This document shows, piece after piece, positions 37,042 through 45,629 of a stretch of DNA of 64,000 nucleotides (position 1 is the first letter of the stretch; every line of letters starts with the position of its first letter). The notes under the pieces were generated by a model. The model saw only the letters and a program-made list of their open reading frames with translations, was not told the origin of the DNA and made no database searches. The DNA is from Fischerella muscicola PCC 7414 (GTDB lineage Bacteria > Cyanobacteriota > Cyanobacteriia > Cyanobacteriales > Nostocaceae). The translations under genes and the position numbers were made by a program. Where the stretch lies: NCBI RefSeq assembly GCF_000317205.1, contig NZ_AJLK01000087.1, positions 1-64,000 of the forward strand, in the 5' to 3' direction.

Positions 37042-37671
37042 TCAATAAATTTTTAACTCTTGAAAAAACCACTTGAGTTTATTCGCATGCAATTTACCAT
37101 CACTGCGAACCCCACTACACACATCTAATCCAAATGGGCCTACTTGTTGAACAGCCAAAGCTACATTTTCGGGTTTTAGTCCTCCTGCTAAGAAGATTGG
37201 TATGTTTAGTTTTTTACGAATTACGGCGCTTAAATTCCAGTTGTGGATGCGTCCTGTACCTCCCAATTCTTTTACCAATAGTGATTGGTTGCCAGAGTCT
37301 AGAAGAATCGCATCTACATGGGGTGCGACAGCGATCGCTTCTCGGATAGATTCTTCTGTACTCACATGAATAACTTGCACTATCGAGATTCCAGGCAAAG
37401 ACCGGCGGATGTTTTGGTAAGTTCCAGATGCTAAGCGATCGCATATTTGCACAGTATTTGTACCGCAGTATCTTAATTGTTCTATAATTTCCTGGGCATC
37501 TTGGCTAGAAGTTAACAAAAAGGTAGCGATTGGTGGCGGAACTGAAGCGGCAATTTCTGCTATTTTCTCAAAACTGAGAATACCAGGACCACTAGGCATT
37601 GTTGAAACTAAACCAAGAGCAGATGCACCGCAATTAATAGCAGTCCATGCTTCCTCAATTTGGTATTTTTG
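37042..37671 (-). pseudogene. Phosphoribosylanthranilate isomerase-like gene lacking its 5' end
   Basis: From the ATG at 37599 the frame gives 185 residues matching the TrpF barrel: FLLTSS, VDAILLDS, IFLAGGLKPENV and GLDVCSGVRSDGK. However the same frame continues upstream of that ATG with conserved-looking EEAWTAINCGASALGLVS until a stop at 37672, with no start codon or Shine-Dalgarno. The first strand with KICG and its catalytic Cys is missing. Reading another frame from about 37683 gives MEITKIPN then a stop, hinting at a frameshift. Most likely a decayed paralogue rather than the tryptophan-pathway enzyme. Confidence 0.6.
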
Positions 37672-37890
37672 TTATTTCCATTGTTCCAATTTATGTTTGA
37701 TGTAAATTTCAACTGTGGCGAAATCATGTTTTAAAAAATCGACCACCGATACACACAGATGCACACAGATAAATTTGCTAATTGGTGATTGCTACTTGGA
37801 AATGAGTTAGTTATCTTCTCCAATTACCTATTTATTACCCTTGGAGGTAAGTTCTAATCAGATTCTTCTAAGTTGTTAAGAGCCTGGGTA

Positions 37891-39111
37891 TTATTTGATT
37901 GATAATGTTTCTCTCCTACCTTCTTGATTGTCAAAATGACGAAACAGAAAAATCCAAATTGGTAGAAAACTATTAATAGCGATTAGCCGCACAACATGGC
38001 CTGCTGTAACGATTTCTACATTATGATCTAATGTCAAAGCAACTAAGATAATTTCCGCAGATCCTCCAGGTGCTGTCACCAACAGACAAGTTAGCCAATC
38101 CCAAGACGTTAATTGCATGGCAAGTAAAGTAGCGGCTACCCCAGCAGCAAGAGTCATCGCAACTGAAATGATGGCGTATCCTATAGTTCGTTTTGGGAAA
38201 GTAGGTTTTTCACCCCAATACTCACCGATAGTAATTCCCAGCAACATTTGACCTAGTAACTTAATTACAAGTGGTGGGGTAAAAGAGATATCATCTACAA
38301 AAGGTAGCCAATTGACAATTGGATTAAATGCCATTCCTACTAGTAATGAAGCAAAGAAAGGGGCAGCAGGAACTTTCAGTAATTTCGCTATATAAACTGC
38401 TAATGTGCTGATTACCAACACCAATAAGAGTAACTCAAAAGAGTATGACTCGACAGTAGAGGATATCGGTGGTTGAACTGAGGTATGATTTGTAGCTCTA
38501 GCTATTAAGGGTATGAGAAAAACTACGCTTGTTACCCGGAGTGCTTGTACTAATGCCACCAAAGTGACATTTTTATTGTAATCTGCGGCAATAGCTGACA
38601 TTACCCCCACACCGCCAGGAACTGTAGCTAGCATTGCTGTCAAAAGATTGGTTTTGCTCAAACGGGAATAAATGTAGCCAATGCAACCTCCACAAACTAG
38701 TAAAAACAAGGTGAGGCAAACAAAAACTGGAACACCGGCACTAATATTGGCTAAATTAGCATGGGCATTAGAAGTGCCGATAGTTATGCCCACTAACATC
38801 ATTCCAATCTCTCTAGCAGTCCGGTTAGGTTTGGGCAAATAGTTATAAACAACTCGGGATGTCTGAAATACCGCCGCACCAGAAATAATTCCGCCAAAGA
38901 TCCAAGCAATGCCACCAAAATTGAAGTGAAACAGAGCAAAACCAAAGGGTATAGCCAAAACTAGCTCTGCACTTAGGATCTGGAGTTGCTTGATAAATTG
39001 CTGTTGTTGGCTAACACTAGGATTCGTTGTCGTACTATCCTCCTGATGAGGAACAACAAGTGAAGTACCCACCACTGTATGCGAAGCATACGTGGGGGCT
39101 TCGCCTCTCAT
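37891..39111 (-). CDS. AbrB-family integral membrane protein
   Basis: This 406-residue protein belongs to the AbrB/COG3180 family once called putative ammonia monooxygenase. It has two repeats, each with GxxxG-rich helices and the motif TVPGGVGVMSAIA (first) and TAPGGSAEIILVAL (second), and about ten membrane spans. Its role is probably transport or regulation, not oxidation. The first 14 or so residues (MRGEAPTYASHTVV) are encoded by the palindrome of the adjacent structured element, so the native start is uncertain. A GTG near 39070 is an alternative. Confidence 0.8.
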   Translation of the reverse strand: MRGEAPTYASHTVVGTSLVVPHQEDSTTTNPSVSQQQQFIKQLQILSAELVLAIPFGFALFHFNFGGIAWIFGGIISGAAVFQTSRVVYNYLPKPNRTAREIGMMLVGITIGTSNAHANLANISAGVPVFVCLTLFLLVCGGCIGYIYSRLSKTNLLTAMLATVPGGVGVMSAIAADYNKNVTLVALVQALRVTSVVFLIPLIARATNHTSVQPPISSTVESYSFELLLLVLVISTLAVYIAKLLKVPAAPFFASLLVGMAFNPIVNWLPFVDDISFTPPLVIKLLGQMLLGITIGEYWGEKPTFPKRTIGYAIISVAMTLAAGVAATLLAMQLTSWDWLTCLLVTAPGGSAEIILVALTLDHNVEIVTAGHVVRLIAINSFLPIWIFLFRHFDNQEGRRETLSIK

Positions 39112-39580
39112 TCGCCGTCGCTCTGTTGGGCGTATCTATTGCTAGATACCCGGAACTAAATCCGTTCTGAGTCTTATACAGCGTCTCTCGGTTTGCACCG
39201 TTTATCTCCGAGTGTGGGAGAACCCGCGCAGCCACCCTGCTTCCCAAGGCAGTGATTTGTTTTCAAGAATTCACATGGAGTGTGCTATGCATCCCAGCGG
39301 CAAATTCTTTTCCCTGATCTACCGATTTATCTGCGGCAAGAGGAGGCAGTGCGTTAGGCGGGTTCCCCGACAGTCCCGCACCTGCCGTTCATACCTCTAC
39401 TTTGAAGTTAGCCTGTCTGTTCAATACGGTCAGGTGGGTCGTTGACCATTTATATACTAGCATTTGACGACTCCTCACCCACCCCACTCCAAGAGTCAGC
39501 CTAACGGTTGATATCATGCGGAGGTGCATTCGTCGTCCGCCAGAGCAATCTCACCACTGAACGGAGTACCGTTACAGTGG
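39068..39580. mobile_element. ORF-less structured element bounded by hairpins (possible HEARO/omega-RNA or IS200/IS605 derivative)
   Basis: The element starts with a hairpin (39068-39098, stem GTATGC/GCATAC extended by CCAC/GTGG) and ends with another (39554-39580, CCACTG-AACGG / CCGTT-CAGTGG). It is more GC-rich than its flanks, dense in short inverted pairs and has no long frame on either strand. A GTGA tetramer (39060-39063) lies just outside. The plus-strand words GCGGCAAATTC (39297) and TGTTCAATAC (39419) resemble pieces I recall of IscB omega-RNAs, also known as HEARO. No iscB or tnpB gene is present. Identity is unproven. Confidence 0.4.
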
Positions 39581-39793
39581 GGGACTTACGGCGAATTAGT
39601 TAACAAGTGTTTCTTAAATCGACTAGTAATCAAACTAGCGCGATCGCACAACACATGCATCTGTGAAAATTGTTATTTGTTGGTTGTTTGTTGTAGAGAC
39701 GTGCCATGGCACGTCTGTACAGTAGTTAGTGGTTGGTTGTCTCCCCATCACCCCACCACCCCATCACCCCACCACCCCATCTCCCCACTCCCC
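39581..39793. repeat. Repeat-rich spacer with palindrome and CCCCATCA repeats
   Basis: A perfect 20-bp palindrome AGACGTGCCA/TGGCACGTCT lies at 39697-39716. Then CCCCATCACCCCACCACCCC-type octamer repeats fill 39741-39795, the inverse of the GTGATGGG array at 54284. Both are common interspersed sequences in Nostocales. The octamer array reaches the 3' end of the PEP-mutase family gene. Confidence 0.65.
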
Positions 39794-40672
39794 CTACTCT
39801 CCCTCACTCCCCACACCAAACTGCTGCTCAAGTTGCAAATACTTAGGAACACCCATGAGTTCTTGAAAATCTCGGAAGCTAACCAACTCATGTAAATTAG
39901 CTGTGGTTCCCTGTTCCTTCAACTGACTTAGACAAGCAGTCATTACCTTTGCGACTGCTAGTAAGGTTGTAAGTGGGAAAAATACTATCTTAAAGCCTAG
40001 TTTTTCTAACTCGGCGGCAGAAAGTGAGGGGGTTTTGCCGCCTTCAACAATATTGGCTACCAAAGGCACATCACCAAAATTAGAAGCTATAGTTTGCAGT
40101 TCCTCCACAGATTGAGGTGCTTCTACGAATAACACATCTGCCCCAGCCTCAACATAAGCACGACCACGCCGCATAGCTTCTTCTAATCCTAAAGGAGCGC
40201 GAGCATCAGTGCGAGCAATGATCACCAAACTGCTATCACCCCGTGCTTGGACTGCTGCTTGAATTTTGCCGACATGTTCTTTCATCGGAATCACTCGCTT
40301 ACCCTCAAAGTGACCGCACTTTTTTGGCCACTCTTGGTCTTCTAAAATTATCCCCGCCAGTCCCAACTGCACCGCATCTTGAACTGTGCGAATTACATTC
40401 AAGACATTACCATAGCCAGTATCCATATCTGCGATTAGAGGAATACTTATACTTCTAGCAATTCGCCCCACACTATAGAGCATTTCAGTTGCAGTTAGAA
40501 AACCGTAGTCAGGCAATCCAAGAGTAGATGCAGCAATACCAAAACCACTAGTTGCTACAACATTAAAGCCTAGTTTTTCTACTAACTTAGCTCCTAAACA
40601 GTCATAAACGCCAGGAATGATAATAATACCTGGACTCTCTAGCAAATCTCGCAGTTTTGTTGCAGAAGACAT
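39794..40672 (-). CDS. Isocitrate lyase/PEP mutase family enzyme
   Basis: This 292-residue TIM-barrel protein has DMDTGYGN (metal-binding), EDQEWPKKCGHFEGK with the KKCGH active-site motif, and IIARTDARAPLGL. This pattern is that of the PEP mutase/2-methylisocitrate lyase/oxaloacetate decarboxylase group. It is too short to be a true isocitrate lyase. Likely reaction is C-C cleavage or decarboxylation of a 2-oxo or 2-hydroxy acid. The substrate is not fixed by sequence. No prpC or prpD gene is next to it. Confidence 0.85.
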   Translation of the reverse strand: MSSATKLRDLLESPGIIIIPGVYDCLGAKLVEKLGFNVVATSGFGIAASTLGLPDYGFLTATEMLYSVGRIARSISIPLIADMDTGYGNVLNVIRTVQDAVQLGLAGIILEDQEWPKKCGHFEGKRVIPMKEHVGKIQAAVQARGDSSLVIIARTDARAPLGLEEAMRRGRAYVEAGADVLFVEAPQSVEELQTIASNFGDVPLVANIVEGGKTPSLSAAELEKLGFKIVFFPLTTLLAVAKVMTACLSQLKEQGTTANLHELVSFRDFQELMGVPKYLQLEQQFGVGSEGE

Positions 40673-40765
40673 TACTTTCAGCCTTTTTCTACAGTAGTAT
40701 AATTGTTAACTTTTCTACTAAGACTCCGCGTTCCTCTGCGTTTAAATCATAGCCAAAAGTAATTT

Positions 40766-42136
40766 TCAAGGAGATTTTTTTTCAAAGACAGCCGCTAACT
40801 GAACTGTAAAAGTGGAACCTTCGGAAGGTTTGCTTTTTACAGAAATAGAGCCACCACAGCCTCGTAGTAGTTGCTGTACAATTGTTAAGCCCAAGCCTGC
40901 ACCACCAGGATCTTCTGATGGTAGGGGGCGCACACGATAAAAGCGGTCAAAAATTTTGGGAATTTCGCTTTCGCTAATACCGATACCACTATCACGAAAT
41001 TCTAATTGAACATAATCGCCCTGAGGCCTTCCCCACACCCAAACTTGGCCTCCATTGGGAGTGTATTTGATACTATTGGAAAGTAGATGAATGACAATTT
41101 GCCTCAGTCCTCCACTGACACACCAAACAGCAGGGAGTTCTGTAGGTACGGTGTAGGCTAGCATAATGCCTTTTTCTTGTGCTAAAGGCTGGTAGGTACT
41201 AACTACTCCAGGTACAATGTCTGCTAAGTATACTGCTTCTAAGTTCATTGCTTCCAAATTGCGCTCGATTTGTACCAGTTCCAATACACCATGAATGAGG
41301 GAATTTTGGCGATCGCATTGGGTGTTGAGCATTTGGGAATAGCGCTGGCGCTGTGGATTTTTCAGACTAGGCGAATTTAATAGACTTAAGGCAGTCTTCA
41401 TGTGCGTCAGAGGTGTACGCAGTTCATGACAGACGTTGCTTAAGAATTCGTCTTTGAGTTGCAAACTATTGTGTAGTGCTTGTTTTTGCTGTTCTATTTT
41501 GGCAATCCGTTTAGAAACAATTTCGCGGCTAATTTCATCTTGGCGTTGGAGTTGCTTTGTCAACAATTGACTCATTAGTGCTGGTTCAGACACACCTGCA
41601 CAAATCAAATGATTTGGTGCGATCGCCGAGCCTTCTGGCACTATTGCCTGTTTGATGCCGTCTAATACCTGCTGAATTATCTTTGGTTCAAAAGTAGATA
41701 TAGTCAATAAAGTTTTATGATTTTTAATGGCTCGTTCAGCCACTATTAAGCTGCAAAAGTTGGCTGATAACACTATCAAAAAATATTCTCGCCGTCTCTG
41801 ATTTGGCAACAATTGCAGACCTTTTTGAGATGGGGAAAATGGTTTGATTTTTTCTCTATCCATTCCCCCTATTCCTACCTCCCCAACATGGCAATGATAA
41901 ACAACCCCAGAATTCTCTATCTGCTGTTGGTAATGCTGAATTTCTGAATGCCAAATTTTTCCTGGTGGCAGCTTTACCCATAAAGTCGCTGGAATTTGCT
42001 GTTCTATTAGTAAGTCAATTTGTGACTTCAATAGTGATAGCAAAATAGCAGGAGTAGCAGACATAATTGGAGGAGGCGTTTGTACATCCAAAGCCAGCTG
42101 ATATATTGATAGTTCCCGAACCAGAGAAACATTCAT
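40766..42136 (-). CDS. Sensor histidine kinase with N-terminal DICT-like domain
   Basis: This 456-residue soluble kinase has an N-terminal sensory region of about 210 residues (LLTISTFEPKII is DICT-like), a short coiled coil, HisKA with phospho-His in NVCHELRTPL, and HATPase with LLSNSIKYTPNGG, RDSGIGIS, FDRFYR and GAGLGL. DICT domains are proposed light or ligand modules in cyanobacterial signalling proteins. No cognate regulator lies next to it. A CAAATGA heptamer array abuts the start codon and occupies the ribosome-binding region, which is unusual. Confidence 0.82.
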   Translation of the reverse strand: MNVSLVRELSIYQLALDVQTPPPIMSATPAILLSLLKSQIDLLIEQQIPATLWVKLPPGKIWHSEIQHYQQQIENSGVVYHCHVGEVGIGGMDREKIKPFSPSQKGLQLLPNQRRREYFLIVLSANFCSLIVAERAIKNHKTLLTISTFEPKIIQQVLDGIKQAIVPEGSAIAPNHLICAGVSEPALMSQLLTKQLQRQDEISREIVSKRIAKIEQQKQALHNSLQLKDEFLSNVCHELRTPLTHMKTALSLLNSPSLKNPQRQRYSQMLNTQCDRQNSLIHGVLELVQIERNLEAMNLEAVYLADIVPGVVSTYQPLAQEKGIMLAYTVPTELPAVWCVSGGLRQIVIHLLSNSIKYTPNGGQVWVWGRPQGDYVQLEFRDSGIGISESEIPKIFDRFYRVRPLPSEDPGGAGLGLTIVQQLLRGCGGSISVKSKPSEGSTFTVQLAAVFEKKSP

Positions 42137-42190
42137 TTGTCATTTGTCATTTGTCATTTGTCATTTGTCATTTGTCATTTGTCATTGGGC
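42133..42190. repeat. Seven-copy heptanucleotide tandem repeat at a gene start
   Basis: TCATTTG (CAAATGA on the minus strand) repeats seven times in perfect tandem at 42133-42181, followed by a degenerate TCATTGGGCATGGGGCATTGGG. The array touches the start codon of the histidine kinase gene. On the minus strand every unit contains an ATG. It belongs to the STRR type of short tandem repeats of heterocystous cyanobacteria. Confidence 0.9.
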
Positions 42191-42270
42191 ATGGGGCATT
42201 GGGAAGAGACTTGTTAAATAATTCTCCCTTGTCCTCCTTGTCCCCGATCCCAATCCCCGATCCCTTATTT

Positions 42271-43770
42271 CTAAGCTTTAGCCCTTAGCCTTTCGTCTAA
42301 TGCGTCGCGTGCGTGTTCTCTGTCATCAAAGTGGATTTTTTCGGTTCCGAGAATTTGGTAATCTTCGTGACCTTTACCAGCTAGCAAAACACCGTCTCCG
42401 GGTTGTGCTTCTAAAATAGCACTACGAATGGCAGTAGCGCGATCGCAGATTACTATTGGCTGAACTGTTTCCGGTATTCCTGCTAAGATGTCTTGTAAAA
42501 TCCGCTCGGGATCTTCAGTACGGGGATTATCGGATGTTACGACTGATACATCAGCTAGTTCAGCGGCTATTTTACCCATTTTTGGACGCTTAGTCCTATC
42601 TCTATCTCCTCCGCAACCAAACACACAAATCATCTTACCAGGAATAAATGGACGCGAAGCTTTGAGCAAGTTCTCTAAGCTATCAGGAGTGTGAGCATAA
42701 TCTACGATGACGCTGATGTCCTGTTGTGGATTTACCTGTACTCTTTCCATGCGCCCGGGAACTCCCGGAAACTCCGGTATTGTAGATACCACCAATTCTA
42801 AATCTAAACCTAAGTGTAAAACTGCTCCTACTGCTGCCAAAAGATTTTCGAGATTATATTGACCGACTAGGGGTGAACGAAAAGTAGCATCACCTTTTGG
42901 TGTATGCAGTTTCCCGCTAACACCATTTGGTTCGTAACTTAAATCACTCATCCATAAGTCAGCAGTGGAATTGCTAACACTATAACTCCAAACTTTATCT
43001 GCATCTAAAGATGCAATTAATCGCTGCCCGTAGGCGTCATCGGCGTTAATTATTGCCCGCCCTTTGAGATAATCAGAATTAAATAGTAAAGCTTTTGCCG
43101 CGAAATAATCTTCCATGTCGCGGTGGAAGTCAAGATGGTCTTGGGTAAGGTTACTAAATACCCCAACTTCAAATTGGCAACCCATGACTCGTCCTTGGGC
43201 CAAGGCGTGGGAACTAACCTCCATCACACCATACTCATTACCAGCGGCTATTGCTGCTGCTAGCTGGTGTTGCAGTTCGACTGCAAATGGTGTGGTGTGA
43301 ACAGCAGTTTGGGTAAACCCCGGCCAACGAGTATAGAGAGTACCCATTAAAGCTGTAGGTTTATTTGCTTGATTCAGAAAATATTCAATCAAATGGGTAG
43401 TTGTGGTTTTGCCGTTTGTACCTGTGACGCCCACCAGTTTAAGTTTTTGCCCTGGATAGTCATAAAAAACTTTGGCTATTTGGGCACAGGCTTTTGTCAT
43501 ATCTGTGGCGGTAATCACACAAGCCTCTGGTGTGGGAGGGTGTTTTTGTGCTGCATGAGGAGATATAATTGCCGCTAAAGCGCCCGATGCGATCGCGCTT
43601 TGCCAAAAGTCACCACCGTCAACCCGGGTTCCGGGCATACCAATAAACAAATCTCCTGGACTGGTAGCATGGGAATTTGTTGTTAATCCTGTTACCTCAC
43701 TATCCATTGCTGGATGTTCAGGTAAATGCAAAATCCCTTCTACAGTAGCTAATAACTCCCGCAGTTTCAT
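42271..43770 (-). CDS. murE: UDP-N-acetylmuramoyl-tripeptide synthetase MurE
   Basis: The ATG at 43770 (MKLRELLATVEG, preceded by GAGG) gives 499 residues, the normal MurE length. A 30-residue upstream extension in frame reads through repeat-type sequence and is not credible. The enzyme adds the third residue to UDP-MurNAc-L-Ala-D-Glu in the cytoplasm. Seen: VTGTNGKTTT as the ATP loop, MEVSSHAL, the carbamylated Lys region, and SDNPRTEDP. The DNPR motif marks meso-diaminopimelate specificity, as expected for a Gram-negative type wall. Confidence 0.95.
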   Translation of the reverse strand: MKLRELLATVEGILHLPEHPAMDSEVTGLTTNSHATSPGDLFIGMPGTRVDGGDFWQSAIASGALAAIISPHAAQKHPPTPEACVITATDMTKACAQIAKVFYDYPGQKLKLVGVTGTNGKTTTTHLIEYFLNQANKPTALMGTLYTRWPGFTQTAVHTTPFAVELQHQLAAAIAAGNEYGVMEVSSHALAQGRVMGCQFEVGVFSNLTQDHLDFHRDMEDYFAAKALLFNSDYLKGRAIINADDAYGQRLIASLDADKVWSYSVSNSTADLWMSDLSYEPNGVSGKLHTPKGDATFRSPLVGQYNLENLLAAVGAVLHLGLDLELVVSTIPEFPGVPGRMERVQVNPQQDISVIVDYAHTPDSLENLLKASRPFIPGKMICVFGCGGDRDRTKRPKMGKIAAELADVSVVTSDNPRTEDPERILQDILAGIPETVQPIVICDRATAIRSAILEAQPGDGVLLAGKGHEDYQILGTEKIHFDDREHARDALDERLRAKA

Positions 43771-43945
43771 GTTGTGAACCTCTTCAAAAAAGGGACTACA
43801 GACTAGGGAAAGAAATTTTAGATTTTGGATTTGGGATTTTGGATTTATGCAAAATCCCAAATTGCTAGTTTCTAGTCTCTAGCTTCAAGTTCCTAACCCA
43901 TAGCTTGCGCTTTATTCTGCACTATTTTCCTTTTTATACAAAGAG

Positions 43946-44251
43946 TTATAGATACTTCCGGAGTAAATTTTCCAACTGCTGCACTGATGCACGGGGAGAA
44001 GGACGGGGTATGAGTTGCATACTCTCTTCTGTGTTGGTGGGATGAGCATCCTGTGCGCTATTTGCTCGATGGGCTAAAAACAAGACAGGAATCTCATATT
44101 GGTAAGCCTCAAACCAATCGTCACGGGTAGTAATATCTCGAACTTCTAGCTGTAAAGACGGGAAATTTCCCATCTCTACAATTTGTTCTAATTTTTCCTG
44201 CAAACCTTCACACAAATGGCATCCTGGTTTACTATATAAGATTAGTCGCAT
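43946..44251 (-). CDS. Glutaredoxin-like thioredoxin-fold protein
   Basis: This 101-residue protein starts MRLILYSKPGCHLCEGLQEKL with a CHLC redox pair and has YQYEIPVLFL, whose cis-Pro loop is typical of the DUF836 glutaredoxin-like family. A Ser/Thr/Pro insertion (SAQDAHPTNTEESM) precedes the last helix. It probably performs cytosolic thiol-disulfide exchange or [Fe-S]-related chemistry. The partner is unknown. It follows murE on the same strand at a distance of 175 bases, so it may not share its transcript. Confidence 0.85.
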   Translation of the reverse strand: MRLILYSKPGCHLCEGLQEKLEQIVEMGNFPSLQLEVRDITTRDDWFEAYQYEIPVLFLAHRANSAQDAHPTNTEESMQLIPRPSPRASVQQLENLLRKYL

Positions 44252-44470
44252 TTGTTTATACCAATTTTGACTTTCCCAAGCAACAAACTTTTATTATTGT
44301 GCTTGCTAGAAGTAATTTTGCAAAATTCAAAAATCTTGATATTTCAGTTGCAACTAAAACGCAGAGGGGCGCAGAGTATTTTTTCGCTACGAATCAATGA
44401 AACGCTGTAATTAGTTGGTAAGACTTTGATTTCTGGCTGGAGCTATTTTTATTTAAAGTCTGAGAAGGGA

Positions 44471-45220
44471 TCAAGAATAAACAATGGATACTTTCCTAGT
44501 ATCCAGGTCATAACGAGCGCCAACAATTTTGAGCTTATTTTGACGAACAAGTCTAGATAAAGTTGTTGAATTCTCTTGTAATTTGTTTGCTTGGTATTTA
44601 ATGTTGGCTATAACTGCATGATCTTGTAAATTTTTTGTAGTCAGTTTTGTTGTTTCTACAGCTGGTTTGATACGTTCAACTATTAAGCCCATTCTGCCAG
44701 AAACGGGTTTATCTTGAAGTGCTTTTGTGACTGCACCGCATCTTTTGTGACCCAAAACTACTATTAGTTGGGAACCCAAGACTGCGGTAGCGTACTCTAG
44801 GCTACCTATAACGGTGTCACAGACAACGTTACCAGCTACTCGCACTACAAATAAATCTCCCAATCCTTGATCGAAGATAATTTCTGCTGGGACTCGAGAA
44901 TCTGCACAGCCCAATATAGCAGCAAAGGGATACTGGGCTTGGGCAACCTGTCGTATATGTTCTAGAGATTGATCGGGGTATTGACGCTTTTGCTGTACAA
45001 AGCGTTGATTTCCATCGAGTAGACGTTTTAAAGCTTGTTCAGGATTAACCGGGTTGCGATTGGCTGCTATGGCATCAGCCAAAGTTGTTTTGGGGGCGAT
45101 CGCTTGCTTGACATTGGCAGAAATGTCACAACCAGCAACAGTGGCCATCATCCCAACGCTTCCCACGCCTGCCAGTTTCAGGAAATGACGACGTCCAACA
45201 AATCCATTAATTCGACTCAT
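44471..45220 (-). CDS. ecaB: Periplasmic beta-carbonic anhydrase (EcaB type)
   Basis: This 249-residue protein has a twin-arginine signal (GRRHFLKLAG) and a possible lipobox (TVAGC), then a beta-class carbonic anhydrase core with CADSRVPAE (Zn Cys, Asp-Arg dyad) and GHKRCGAVT (Zn His and Cys). It interconverts CO2 and bicarbonate, probably in the periplasm or thylakoid lumen as an accessory to carbon uptake. Exported beta-type enzymes of this sort are called EcaB in cyanobacteria. Zn ligands are all intact. Confidence 0.88.
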   Translation of the reverse strand: MSRINGFVGRRHFLKLAGVGSVGMMATVAGCDISANVKQAIAPKTTLADAIAANRNPVNPEQALKRLLDGNQRFVQQKRQYPDQSLEHIRQVAQAQYPFAAILGCADSRVPAEIIFDQGLGDLFVVRVAGNVVCDTVIGSLEYATAVLGSQLIVVLGHKRCGAVTKALQDKPVSGRMGLIVERIKPAVETTKLTTKNLQDHAVIANIKYQANKLQENSTTLSRLVRQNKLKIVGARYDLDTRKVSIVYS

Positions 45221-45629
45221 TCATTTAGCTCAATAATGGAATCTACCTGCTTAAAGCTTGATTTGCTCAGGAAGATAACAATTTTTCTAGCTTTCAAGAG
45301 TAGGCATTGCAACGATTTAAGAGTTATTTAATTTTCATTAAAAAAGGTGTAAAGGTATAAGGATGTAAGGATGTAGAAAAATCAGTAGATTTAATTAAGT
45401 GCAATTACTGGAATAAAATTATGTATTTATTGAACTTCTTGAATTTTTCATTTTTTATTCGGAATTACTTCACAGTTATAGGATTGTAATTAACTGTAAT
45501 TAAAGCCAAAATCGGGATAGGCAAACATGTGGAAAATTCTTGAATACTGGAAACTATGCGAGTATATCAAGAAACAAAAATCCAGGGTGCGTGTCTCATA
45601 ACTCTATTACACTACTTAAGTAATCGTTC
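45221..45629. other. Divergent intergenic region upstream of the CAP gene
   Basis: These 409 bases separate the minus-strand carbonic anhydrase gene and the plus-strand CAP gene, so both promoters should lie here. A short AAGGATGTAAGGATGTAG tandem word occurs near 45357. No gene, tRNA or clear operator is seen. Confidence 0.5.

Noticed and set aside
37891-39111. Ammonia monooxygenase, an old name for this protein family
   Set aside because: The protein is of the AbrB/COG3180 membrane family and has no features of the copper enzyme AmoA.
39112-39580. RNase P RNA or tmRNA as the identity of the structured element
   Set aside because: The conserved cores I would expect for those RNAs are not present on either strand.
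39524-39895. 123-residue plus-strand frame ending inside the PEP-mutase family gene
   Set aside because: It is composed of repeat translation (SPHHPTTPSPHHP) and antisense sequence.
42133-42190. Possible CRISPR array at the heptamer repeat
   Set aside because: Units are 7 bp in direct tandem with no spacers; it is a short tandem repeat.
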